DNA of 64,000 nucleotides, taken from Sphingomonas sp. FARSPH. GTDB lineage: Bacteria > Pseudomonadota > Alphaproteobacteria > Sphingomonadales > Sphingomonadaceae. The notes beneath the pieces are model-generated. The model worked only from the letters and a program-made list of their open reading frames with translations. It made no database searches and was not told where the DNA came from. Shown in pieces: positions 50,007 through 58,053 of this stretch. The stretch is from assembly GCF_003355005.1 (NCBI RefSeq), contig NZ_CP029985.1, forward strand, positions 1,975,001 through 2,039,000. Direction: 5' to 3'. Both the position numbers and the translations under genes were made by a program. Within the stretch, counting starts at the first letter, position 1. Every line of letters starts with the position of its first letter.

Positions 50007-51401
50007 ATGACCGATACCCCGCCGCTCGCCGAATCGCCGCCGCGTCGCCGCGCGCGGACGACGGGATCGTTGTCGCGGCGCATGATCCTGATCGCCACGG
50101 TGTGGATCGGCGTGCTGCTGCTCGGCGGCGGCTATGCGCTGGACAAGGTGCTGCGCGATGCGGTGACGCGCAATTTTGACGACAACCTCAGCTATGTCAT
50201 GCGCTCGCTGCTGGTGTCGGCCTATATCGATCCGGACGGCGAGGTGGCGTTCAGCCGCAACGCGACCGCGGACCAGCGTTTCCTCGAACCCAATTCGGGG
50301 CTCTACTGGCAGATTTCCGCCCCCGGCCGCCCGGTGACGGAGGCGTTCCCGTCGCGCTCCTTGTGGGATCGCCGCCTGGCGTTCGGCGCCGCGCACGACG
50401 ATCGCACCATCCACACCTACGACAGCACGCAGTTCCCCGACGAGAAACTGCGCGTCGTCGAACGCGATGCGCAGTTGCCCGGATCCAGCGTCCACTGGCG
50501 GTTCCAGGTCGCGCAGAGCCGCGACGGGCTCGACGCACAGATCGCGGCGCTGCGCCGGACGTTGGTGCGCAGCTTCCTGCTGCTCGGCGTCGGGCTGATC
50601 GCGCTGGCTGCGCTCCAGACCTTCTATGGGCTGTGGCCGCTGCGCCGCGTGCGCGAGGAGATCGCGCGGATGCGCGCCGGCCAGTCGAGCCGCGTATCGA
50701 GCGCGATGCCGATCGAGGTCGCGCCGATGGTCGAGGAACTCAATGCGCTGATCGAACATAACGAACGGCAGGCGGAGGAGGCGCGGCGGCATGCCGGCAA
50801 CCTGGCGCATGCGCTGAAGACGCCGCTGACCGTCATCATGAACGCCGCGACCGCGCATGCCGACGACCTGGCCGACACGGTGATCCGCGAGGCGCGCACG
50901 ATGCGGCGTCAGGTCGACCATCACCTCGCCCGCGCCCGCGCGGTCGGGCGCCGCGGTTCGGCACACAGCCGCGCCGACGTCTGGCCAAGCCTCGAATCGG
51001 TCGAACGCGCGGTCGGCCGACTCTATCGCCACGTCCGCATCGACGTAACGGGGCCGAAGGACCTTCAGGTCCACGTCGAGCGACAGGACCTCGACGAAAT
51101 GCTCGGCAACCTCATCGAGAATGCTGCGAAATATGGCGGGGGCAGCGTCTTCGTCACCGTCGCGGCGCAGGCGAGCTTCGTCGAATTGATGATCGAGGAC
51201 GACGGCGCCGGCATCCCAGAGGAGGATCGCGTGCGCATCTTCGATCGCGGCGTGCGGCTCGACACGGGCAAGCCGGGCACCGGCCTCGGCCTCGCGATTG
51301 TGCGCGACGTCGCTGAAATCTACGGCGGCACCGTCAGCCTCGAGGAGAGCGAGGACCTGGGCGGCCTGCTCGTGCGGTTGCGGCTGCCCGCCGCCAGCTG
51401 A
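50007..51401 (+). CDS. sensor histidine kinase, PhoQ-like
   Basis: This 464-residue kinase has a basic cytoplasmic N-terminus, a membrane helix (about 27-47), a periplasmic sensor of about 140 residues, and a second helix (about 188-207). A HAMP segment and the HisKA site NLAHALKTPL (His268) follow, then an ATPase domain (NLIENAAKYG, DDGAGIPEEDR, GTGLGLAIV). The start was chosen 11 bases after the response regulator stop; longer reading overlaps that gene. With the PepSY gene and regulator it forms a PhoPQ-like envelope-sensing unit. The stimulus is unknown. Confidence 0.93.
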   Translation: MTDTPPLAESPPRRRARTTGSLSRRMILIATVWIGVLLLGGGYALDKVLRDAVTRNFDDNLSYVMRSLLVSAYIDPDGEVAFSRNATADQRFLEPNSGLYWQISAPGRPVTEAFPSRSLWDRRLAFGAAHDDRTIHTYDSTQFPDEKLRVVERDAQLPGSSVHWRFQVAQSRDGLDAQIAALRRTLVRSFLLLGVGLIALAALQTFYGLWPLRRVREEIARMRAGQSSRVSSAMPIEVAPMVEELNALIEHNERQAEEARRHAGNLAHALKTPLTVIMNAATAHADDLADTVIREARTMRRQVDHHLARARAVGRRGSAHSRADVWPSLESVERAVGRLYRHVRIDVTGPKDLQVHVERQDLDEMLGNLIENAAKYGGGSVFVTVAAQASFVELMIEDDGAGIPEEDRVRIFDRGVRLDTGKPGTGLGLAIVRDVAEIYGGTVSLEESEDLGGLLVRLRLPAAS

Positions 51402-51410
51402 CGACGGCGG

Positions 51411-52412
51411 TCAGGCCGCGGCGCGCACCGTGTCGTGCATCACCTGCGCGGTGATCGACAGGCTGCGCTTGCGCGCCTCGTGGTCGTAGATCGCGCTCGT
51501 CACCATGATCTCGTCGACCCCTGTGCGTTCGATAAAGGCCGCGGTCTGCCGCGCGACCGTCGCGGGCGAACCGACCGCCGAACATTGCAGCACATGGTCG
51601 AGGATCGCGGACCCTTGCGGTCCGAGGCTGGCGCGATAGCCCGCGACGGGCGGTGGCAGCTGGCGCGGATTGCCGGTGCGCAGCGCGACGAACGACTGCT
51701 GCTGCGAACTGGCGAGCAGTTCGGCCTCTGCGTCGGTGTCCGCGGCAAAGACGTTGAACCCCGCCATCGCATAGGGCCTGGCCAGCTGCGCCGAGGGGCG
51801 GAAATCGCGGCGGTAGATCGCCAGCGCCTGGTCGAGCGCATCGGGGGCGAAGTGCGAGGCGAAGGCGTAGGGCAACCCTAGCGCGGCGGCGAGTTGCGCG
51901 CCGAACGTGCTGGAGCCGAGAATCCACAGCGGCACGTTCGCGCCCGCGCCGGGCGTTGCGGCGATCCCGGTCTGGCCGTCATCGGCGAAATAGCTCTGTA
52001 GTTCCAAGACATCCTGCGGGAAGGCGTTGGGATCGCTCTCCAGCGTCCGCCGCAATGCGCGCGCGACGCGCTGGTCGCTGCCCGGCGCGCGGCCGAGGCC
52101 CAGGTCGATGCGCCCCGGGAACAGCGCGTCGAGCGTGCCGAACTGTTCCGCGATCACCAACGGCGCATGATTGGGCAGCATGATGCCGCCCGCCCCGACG
52201 CGGATCGTGCGCGTCGCCGCGGCGACATGCGCGATGACGACTGCGGTCGCTGCACTGGCAATGCCGCGCATGCCATGATGCTCCGCCACCCAATAGCGGT
52301 TGAAGCCGAGCGATTCGGCATGGCGCGCGAGATCGGCGGCGTTGGCCAGCGATTGGGAAACGGTGCCGCCTTCGACGAGGGGCACCAGATCGAGCAGGGC
52401 GAAACGGGTCAT
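51411..52412 (-). CDS. LLM-class flavin-dependent oxidoreductase
   Basis: This 333-residue protein is a luciferase-like monooxygenase of the single-subunit MsnO8/YhbW type. It starts with FALLDLVPLVEGGTVSQSL, and has RYWVAEHHGMRGIASAATAV, VGAGGIMLPNHAPLVIAEQF, RIDLGLGRAPGSDQ and a C-terminal GSPATVARQTAAF. Such enzymes use reduced FMN or F420 and oxidise small substrates; the reaction here is unknown. It converges on the PhoQ-like kinase and lies 44 bases beyond the autotransporter gene's stop, on the same strand. Confidence 0.9.
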   Translation of the reverse strand: MTRFALLDLVPLVEGGTVSQSLANAADLARHAESLGFNRYWVAEHHGMRGIASAATAVVIAHVAAATRTIRVGAGGIMLPNHAPLVIAEQFGTLDALFPGRIDLGLGRAPGSDQRVARALRRTLESDPNAFPQDVLELQSYFADDGQTGIAATPGAGANVPLWILGSSTFGAQLAAALGLPYAFASHFAPDALDQALAIYRRDFRPSAQLARPYAMAGFNVFAADTDAEAELLASSQQQSFVALRTGNPRQLPPPVAGYRASLGPQGSAILDHVLQCSAVGSPATVARQTAAFIERTGVDEIMVTSAIYDHEARKRSLSITAQVMHDTVRAAA

Positions 52413-52456
52413 GCCACCAAGATGGGGAGCCGCGGCGCCGCTGCAATCGGTCCCGA

Positions 52457-54781
52457 TCAGAAACCGATCGCGTAACGGATCGCCCCGCCGCGGTCGTCGG
52501 GCAGGCTGGCGACATTGCCCGGATCGCGCCGCCAGAACAGATTGGCCTGTAAATCGCCCATGCCCAGCAGCACGCGATAGCGCGCCTCGATATCGATTTC
52601 GCGCCCGGTGGGGGCGAGGTTCATGCGTTGCATCGTCCAGTCGCTGACCGCCTGCGTCGCATAGTCCCAGCCGGTCGGCAGGCGATAGTCGATGCCGCCG
52701 CGCGTGACGCGCAGCGGTTGGGCAACGCGCAGGCCGATGCTGTCGCTGCCGAGCACGCCGTCCTTGCCCGCATCGAACGCGAAGGCCGCGGTCGACAGGC
52801 GCCCGCTGCCGGCAAGCCCGCTCTGCATCGCCGCGCGCGTCCAGCCGCGCCGCCAATTGCCGCCGACCGTCCAGCCACGCCCCAGGTCGGCGCGCGCATC
52901 CATGTCGAGAAACCAGCTCGTCGCCTGCGGCGCACCCAGCGATCCGTCGAATCGCGCGCCGAGTAACGTGTCGCGTTCGGCGAGGCGGCTCGCGGTGATA
53001 CCGGTGGCGAGCCCACGCCAGCGCGTATCGACCCCGAAGCTCGCGCGGTCATAGCCCGACCGGCGGTAGCCCTGTAGCCCTGCGAGCAGCGGATCGCGCC
53101 GGCCGATCACGTCGCCGTTCTCGATGCCCGCGCTGACGCCGATCGGGCCCAGTTGCTGGCGCAGCGATCCCGCGGCGCGCGCCATGCTCTCGAACCCGAC
53201 CCCGCCTTGCCCCGCGACGAGGAAGGCGGGGTCGCGCCGGCCCGCCATCTGTGCGGTGAGGACGTTCGATCCTTGCGAAAAGGCGAAGCCGAATTGCGTG
53301 CCGTGGCCCAGCGCCTGCGTCACCGATCCGGCGATGGCGCGCGCGGTGTCCGCCTGCTGCTGGCTCAACATGCTGCGTTCGACCGCGACGCTGCCGTCGC
53401 GGCGCGGCGCCAGCGTCAGCGACACGGTCGTGCCGGCATTGGCGAGCGACAGGCTGCGCATCGGCATCTGCAACGTGCCGGCCAGCATCGGCGTCGGTGC
53501 GCTGCGCTGGATCGTATGCGCCAGATCGATCGCGAAGGCGCGGGCGTAACTGTCGAGGATCACCGCGCCGAGCGTGCCGACCTGCGCATCGCCCATAGGC
53601 GCGGAGAGCGTCGCATTGCTCGTCGTCGACACCGCCACCTTTGACCCCGCAAGCGCGGTGGTGCCGACCGGCTGGAACGCCTTGGTCAGGTCGAGCACGC
53701 CGTTGCCGTATACGCTGTCGACCCCCGCCGCGCCCGCATCGCGCGCGGTGCGGAACAGGAGGTCGACGATCTGTGCTCCGGAAAGGTTGGGAAATGCTTG
53801 GGCGAGCAGCGCGATCGCGCCCGAAATCTGCGGCGCGGCAAAGGACGTGCCCGACCAGAGATAGGGCGTGTTGGTCTGGTCGGGCGCGCGCACTTTCTCC
53901 CCGACGGCGGCGAGATAATGCGCCGCGCCGGTGCCGGCCTTGTCGCTGAACGAGGACAGGACGTCCGTCGTCCCCACGGACCCGGCGATGATGACGAGGT
54001 TGCGCGCCGCCGCGTTGGACGCGACCGAGGTAAAGGGGTCGGGATTGTCGCTGCCGTCGTTGCCCGCGGCGATGACGACGATGATCCCCTGCGCGGTGGC
54101 GCGGCCGATCGCATCGACCAGGTTCTGCGGCATCGCCGATCCGCCGAGCGACATGTTGATGACGCGCGCACCCGCCACGCGCGCCGCATCGACGCCGCGC
54201 GCGATCGCATCGGTGTTGAACTTGCAGGGCGAATCGGTGCCCGTCGTCGTCGCGGTGCAACTGCCCGGCGTATCGGCGCGCAGGATGGTCAGCGTCGCGT
54301 CGAACGCGACGCCGTGCGAGCCCACATCGTTGCGTCGCCCCGCCGCGGTGAAGGCGACGGCGGTGCCGTGGCCGCCTTCGTCCTTGATGCTGGTGTTGCC
54401 GGCGACGTCCTGCGACGCGGCGGAGATACGGCTGCCGAATTCGGCGCTCGACGTGTCGATGCCGCTGTCGATGATCGCCAGGTTGACGCCCAGCCCCGTC
54501 GCGCCGCGGTTGTAGGCGGCGAGCGCGTTCATCGACACCGCGCCCACCGTCGCGCGATATTCGCTCGTGTCGTAGCTCGCCGTGGGTGTGGGGGAGGGCG
54601 CTGGTGTCGGGGCGGGCGTGGGCGCAGGAGCGGGTGTGGGCGACGGCGTGGGAGTCGGGATCGTCGCACTGGGCGGCGGCGAAATCGTGTTGACGCCGCC
54701 ACCCCCGCCGCCGCCGCATGCCGCCAGCGCCATCGTACCGCTAAGCGCCACCGACTGCAGCAACCCCGTCCGACTATTCAT
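52457..54781 (-). CDS. subtilisin-like autotransporter serine protease lipoprotein
   Basis: This 774-residue surface protein has a lipobox ALAAC (Cys22) followed by seven glycines and a linker of about 35 residues made of Pro with Thr/Ala/Ser. The S8 subtilase domain spans about 75-375. Its triad is clear: Asp105 in IIDSGIDTS, His138 in EGGHGTAVAF and Ser313 in WSGTSFAAPQ. The rest is an Ala-rich connector and a beta-barrel-like C-terminus ending in Phe (RYAIGF), as in autotransporters. The start at MNSRTGL follows the lipoprotein signal pattern; the ATG 5 codons upstream gives a worse n-region. It could be displayed at the outer membrane or released by self-cleavage. Confidence 0.9.
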   Translation of the reverse strand: MNSRTGLLQSVALSGTMALAACGGGGGGGVNTISPPPSATIPTPTPSPTPAPAPTPAPTPAPSPTPTASYDTSEYRATVGAVSMNALAAYNRGATGLGVNLAIIDSGIDTSSAEFGSRISAASQDVAGNTSIKDEGGHGTAVAFTAAGRRNDVGSHGVAFDATLTILRADTPGSCTATTTGTDSPCKFNTDAIARGVDAARVAGARVINMSLGGSAMPQNLVDAIGRATAQGIIVVIAAGNDGSDNPDPFTSVASNAAARNLVIIAGSVGTTDVLSSFSDKAGTGAAHYLAAVGEKVRAPDQTNTPYLWSGTSFAAPQISGAIALLAQAFPNLSGAQIVDLLFRTARDAGAAGVDSVYGNGVLDLTKAFQPVGTTALAGSKVAVSTTSNATLSAPMGDAQVGTLGAVILDSYARAFAIDLAHTIQRSAPTPMLAGTLQMPMRSLSLANAGTTVSLTLAPRRDGSVAVERSMLSQQQADTARAIAGSVTQALGHGTQFGFAFSQGSNVLTAQMAGRRDPAFLVAGQGGVGFESMARAAGSLRQQLGPIGVSAGIENGDVIGRRDPLLAGLQGYRRSGYDRASFGVDTRWRGLATGITASRLAERDTLLGARFDGSLGAPQATSWFLDMDARADLGRGWTVGGNWRRGWTRAAMQSGLAGSGRLSTAAFAFDAGKDGVLGSDSIGLRVAQPLRVTRGGIDYRLPTGWDYATQAVSDWTMQRMNLAPTGREIDIEARYRVLLGMGDLQANLFWRRDPGNVASLPDDRGGAIRYAIGF

Positions 54782-54908
54782 TGGCCGCCCACCCAACGCC
54801 TACCGATCGCAATCTATCATGCGCGCCCAACGGTTTACAGGGGATTGACGGCCGCCGGGGCGATGCGCTGCTTGCCCCCCGCGGGCGTGCCGCCTAGACG
54901 CCCGGGCC

Positions 54909-55589
54909 ATGCTGGAGCGTCTCGCCTCGATCGACACCTGGATCTTCGACTTGGACAACACGCTCTATCCGGCGAGCGCCAATCTGTTCGCGCGGATCGA
55001 TGCGCGGATGACCGCCTACGTCGCGCGGCGGCTGGGCGTCGACCCGGCGGAAGCGCTGCGGATCCAGAAGGCGTATTTCCACCAGCACGGCACGACGCTG
55101 ACCGGCCTGATGGCGGACCATGGCGTCGACCCGCATGAATTTCTGGCCGACGTCCACGACGTCGAGATGGACGTGCTGGAATCCGATGCGCCGCTCGCCG
55201 CTGCGATCGCGAAGCTGCCCGGACGCAAGCTGGTCTTCACCAACGGCGACAAGCCCTATGCGCTGAAGGTGCTCGACCGGCTCGGGCTGGGCGACAGCTT
55301 CGAGGCGATCCACGACATCCACGCGATGGGGCTGGTGCCCAAGCCGCATCCGTCCGCTTATGCGGGCCTCTGTACCGCCTTCGGCATCGATCCGACCCGT
55401 GCATTGTTCGCGGAGGATATGGCGCGCAACCTCGCGCCCGCCAAGGCGATCGGCATGACTACCCTGTGGGTCGACAATGGCTCAGAACAGGGGGGCTCCG
55501 AACAGGGGCCGGAGGCCGCGCGCGAACACATCGACTTCATCGTCCACGACCTGGCGTCGTGGCTCACCCACGTCACGGAGGCATCATGA
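54909..55589 (+). CDS. HAD-family pyrimidine 5'-nucleotidase-like phosphatase
   Basis: This 226-residue haloacid-dehalogenase phosphatase has motif I IFDLDNTLYPASA, a helical cap, KLVFTNGDKPYALKV (motif II), Lys in LVPKPHPSAY and the acidic motif LFAEDMARNL. The pattern matches pyrimidine 5'-nucleotidases (SDT1/YjjG-like). Near the C-terminus an acidic stretch contains two GSEQG copies. It overlaps dapD by 4 bases (ATGA), so the two are coupled, though no shared pathway is evident. Confidence 0.9.
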   Translation: MLERLASIDTWIFDLDNTLYPASANLFARIDARMTAYVARRLGVDPAEALRIQKAYFHQHGTTLTGLMADHGVDPHEFLADVHDVEMDVLESDAPLAAAIAKLPGRKLVFTNGDKPYALKVLDRLGLGDSFEAIHDIHAMGLVPKPHPSAYAGLCTAFGIDPTRALFAEDMARNLAPAKAIGMTTLWVDNGSEQGGSEQGPEAAREHIDFIVHDLASWLTHVTEAS

Positions 55590-56404
55590 GCCAGGAACTG
55601 GAAACCATCATCACGGCGGCGTGGGAGGATCGCGCCACCATCGGTTTCGACACCGCAGGCGAGACGCGGCTGGCGGTCGACCGCGCGCTGGCGATGCTCG
55701 ATGCGGGCACGGCGCGCGTGGCCGAGCCCGACGGTGAGGGCGGCTGGCGCGTCAACCAGTGGCTGAAGAAGGCGGTGCTGCTCAGCTTCCGCCTCAACGA
55801 CAACAGCCTGATCGACAACGGGCCGGGCGCGGGCCATTGGTTCGACAAGGTGCCCAGCAAGTTTTCGGGCTGGAGCGAGGCGGAATTCCGCAGCGCGGGC
55901 TTCCGTGCCGTGCCGGGCAGCATCGTACGCCGCGGCGCCTATGTCGCGCCGGGTGCGATCCTGATGCCGAGCTTCGTCAACATCGGCGCCTATGTCGGCG
56001 AAGGCACGATGGTCGACACCTGGGCGACGGTGGGCAGCTGCGCGCAGATCGGCCGCAACGTCCACCTGTCGGGCGGCGCGGGCATCGGCGGCGTGCTCGA
56101 GCCGTTGCAGGCGGACCCCGTGATCATCGGCGACGGCGCGTTCATCGGCGCGCGGTCCGAAGTCGCGGAGGGCGTGCGCGTCGGCGAAGGCGCGGTACTG
56201 TCGATGGGCGTATACCTCGGTAAGTCGACCAAGATCATCGACCGCGAAACGGGCGAAGTATTCAAGGGTGAGGTGCCGCCCTATGCCGTGGTGGTGCCGG
56301 GCTCGACCGGCGGAAACCTCGGCTTGTACTGCGCGGTCATCGTCAAGCGCGTCGATGCGCAGACGCGCAGCAAGACCAGCATCAACGACTTGTTGCGCGA
56401 CTGA
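55586..56404 (+). CDS. dapD: 2,3,4,5-tetrahydropyridine-2,6-dicarboxylate N-succinyltransferase
   Basis: This 272-residue enzyme succinylates tetrahydrodipicolinate in lysine and diaminopimelate synthesis. It is a left-handed beta-helix trimer; hexapeptide repeats run through about 105-230 (RRGAYVAPGAILMPSFVNIG, YVGEGTMVDTWATVGS, HLSGGAGIGGVLEPLQ). The family N-terminus (WEDRATI) and NDNSLIDNGPGAGHWFDKVP are present. The start after ACGGAGG is at the HAD gene's stop. A hairpin follows at 56413-56429. The rest of the dap pathway is not in the window. Confidence 0.96.
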   Translation: MSQELETIITAAWEDRATIGFDTAGETRLAVDRALAMLDAGTARVAEPDGEGGWRVNQWLKKAVLLSFRLNDNSLIDNGPGAGHWFDKVPSKFSGWSEAEFRSAGFRAVPGSIVRRGAYVAPGAILMPSFVNIGAYVGEGTMVDTWATVGSCAQIGRNVHLSGGAGIGGVLEPLQADPVIIGDGAFIGARSEVAEGVRVGEGAVLSMGVYLGKSTKIIDRETGEVFKGEVPPYAVVVPGSTGGNLGLYCAVIVKRVDAQTRSKTSINDLLRD

Positions 56405-56412
56405 TCGATCCG

Positions 56413-56429
56413 GCGGCGACTTTCGCCGC
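56413..56429 (+). terminator. possible terminator after dapD
   Basis: A 7-base perfect stem (GCGGCGA / TCGCCGC) with a 3-base loop lies 8 bases after the dapD stop. No T-run follows, so support is modest. Confidence 0.4.
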
Positions 56430-56522
56430 GGTTGTGACGGGTCGTTACGCAGCGAGAACCTAATCGCGCCATCGACGTTATCCTTTCCAGGCAGGCTCGG
56501 AACTGCGTAAAAAGGGGATGGC

Positions 56523-57989
56523 ATGACGAAGGGGCGGATGTGTCGCCGCGCGTGTGCGGTGATGCTGGCGAGTGTTGCGGGATGCGGCGCGGTGGCGGCG
56601 CAACAGGTCGACGTTGGCGCCTCGCCGCCCGCCGATGCCGGCGCGACGCAGCAGACGCCCGCGCCGGAGACACGCCAGCAGTCACCGGACACCAGCCTCG
56701 GCGACACGCAGCACCGGCCGCAGACCGCGGTGTCGCGCACGCGCCAGCGCGACACCTCGCCCTCCGCGCTCATCGGCGACACGCAGAGCGCGCCCCCGCC
56801 GGGGCTGATCGGCGACTGGCAGGATATCCGCACGCGGCTGGGCCGGCGGGGCATCGGGCTGAGCGCGCGCTACGCCTCCGAAAGTGGCTATAATTTCGCG
56901 GGCGGCACACGGAACCTGCTGCGCGAGACGGGGCAGTTCGACGTCGGCGCCCTGCTCGACCTCGAAAAGCTCGCCGGGCTGAAGGGCGGCGCGTTCCAGG
57001 CGACGGTGACGTGGCGGCGCGGCGACAACCTGACCGCGGACGCCGGGATCAACGCGCTGCAACAGGTGCAGGAGATCTATGGCCGCGGCCAGACGGTGCG
57101 CGTCACGCAATTATGGTACGAACAGAAACTGGGTCCGGCGATCGAGGTCAAGCTCGGCCTCACCAATCCGGGCGAGGATTTCGCCGTCTTCTCCTGCCAT
57201 TTCATGAACCTCAGCTTCTGCGGCGCACAGCCGGGCAATCTGGTCGGCGATTACTGGTACAACTGGCCGGTCAGCCAATGGGGCGCGCGCGTGCGCGTCG
57301 ACCTGCCGCATGATTTCTACGTCCAGGGCGGGGCGTATCAGATCAATCCGCGCAACCTCGATGCGCATTTCTTCGTCGCACATTTCCAGGGCGCGACGGG
57401 CACGCTGATCCCGATCGAGGCGGGCTGGTCGCGCGGCGGCAACGACGGCCGCGTCGGATCGTACAAGATCGGCGGCTGGATCGGGACCGCGCCCGGCGAC
57501 GACGTGCTGCTCGACATCAATCGCAACCCGGCGGTCGTCACCGGCCTTACGCCGCTGCAGCATAGCAGCCGCTACGGCGTCTATGCGACGATGCAGCAGC
57601 AGCTGACCGGCCGGTCGAAGGACGGCAAGGCGCTGACCGGCCTGTCGATGTTCGCCAACGTGACGCAGGCGGACCGACGCACTTCGGTCACCGACAATCA
57701 GGTGGCGCTGGGGCTGTTCTACAAGGGGCTGGTACCGGCGGTGCCGGGCGACGTGCTCGGCTTCGGCGTCGCGCGCACCAACGTCAACGGCCGCGCCGCG
57801 ACCGCCGATCGGTTGGTGCCGGGCACGCCCGTACGGCATGCGGAATATGCGGCGGAGGTCTATTATTCGGTGCACCCGGCCGACTGGCTCGAACTGCGGC
57901 CGAACGTCCAGTACATCCATCACCCCGGCGGCATCCGCGAGGCGGCGGATGTGGGCGTCGTCGGGATGAAGGCGGCCATTACGTTGTAG
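56523..57989 (+). CDS. OprB-family carbohydrate porin
   Basis: This 488-residue outer-membrane porin has a signal peptide (about 1-26, ending VAAQQ) and a low-complexity Gln/Thr/Pro-rich segment to about 95, in which the motif GDTQ occurs twice and LIGDW begins the barrel. The barrel shows OprB features: DWQDIRTRLGRRGIGLSARY, LWYEQKLGPAIEVKLGLTNP and ADWLELRPNVQYIHHPGG near the C-terminus. Such porins pass sugars and related solutes passively. The start after AAAAAGGGGATGGC is the first ATG. It converges on the chemoreceptor gene, with a hairpin between them. Confidence 0.9.
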   Translation: MTKGRMCRRACAVMLASVAGCGAVAAQQVDVGASPPADAGATQQTPAPETRQQSPDTSLGDTQHRPQTAVSRTRQRDTSPSALIGDTQSAPPPGLIGDWQDIRTRLGRRGIGLSARYASESGYNFAGGTRNLLRETGQFDVGALLDLEKLAGLKGGAFQATVTWRRGDNLTADAGINALQQVQEIYGRGQTVRVTQLWYEQKLGPAIEVKLGLTNPGEDFAVFSCHFMNLSFCGAQPGNLVGDYWYNWPVSQWGARVRVDLPHDFYVQGGAYQINPRNLDAHFFVAHFQGATGTLIPIEAGWSRGGNDGRVGSYKIGGWIGTAPGDDVLLDINRNPAVVTGLTPLQHSSRYGVYATMQQQLTGRSKDGKALTGLSMFANVTQADRRTSVTDNQVALGLFYKGLVPAVPGDVLGFGVARTNVNGRAATADRLVPGTPVRHAEYAAEVYYSVHPADWLELRPNVQYIHHPGGIREAADVGVVGMKAAITL

Positions 57990-58002
57990 CGGATGCGCAA
58001 AA

Positions 58003-58028
58003 GGCGGCGACCCGATCGGATCGCCGCC
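58003..58028. terminator. bidirectional hairpin between oprB-like and chemoreceptor genes
   Basis: GGCGGCGA (58003-58010) and TCGCCGCC (58021-58028) form a perfect 8-base stem around a 10-base loop that is itself palindromic (CCGATCGG). It lies 14 bases after the porin stop and 26 bases beyond the chemoreceptor stop. A short A-run precedes it, giving a T-run on the minus strand. Confidence 0.6.
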
Positions 58029-58053
58029 TGACGTGCGTCGCGCGCGGGAAGCG

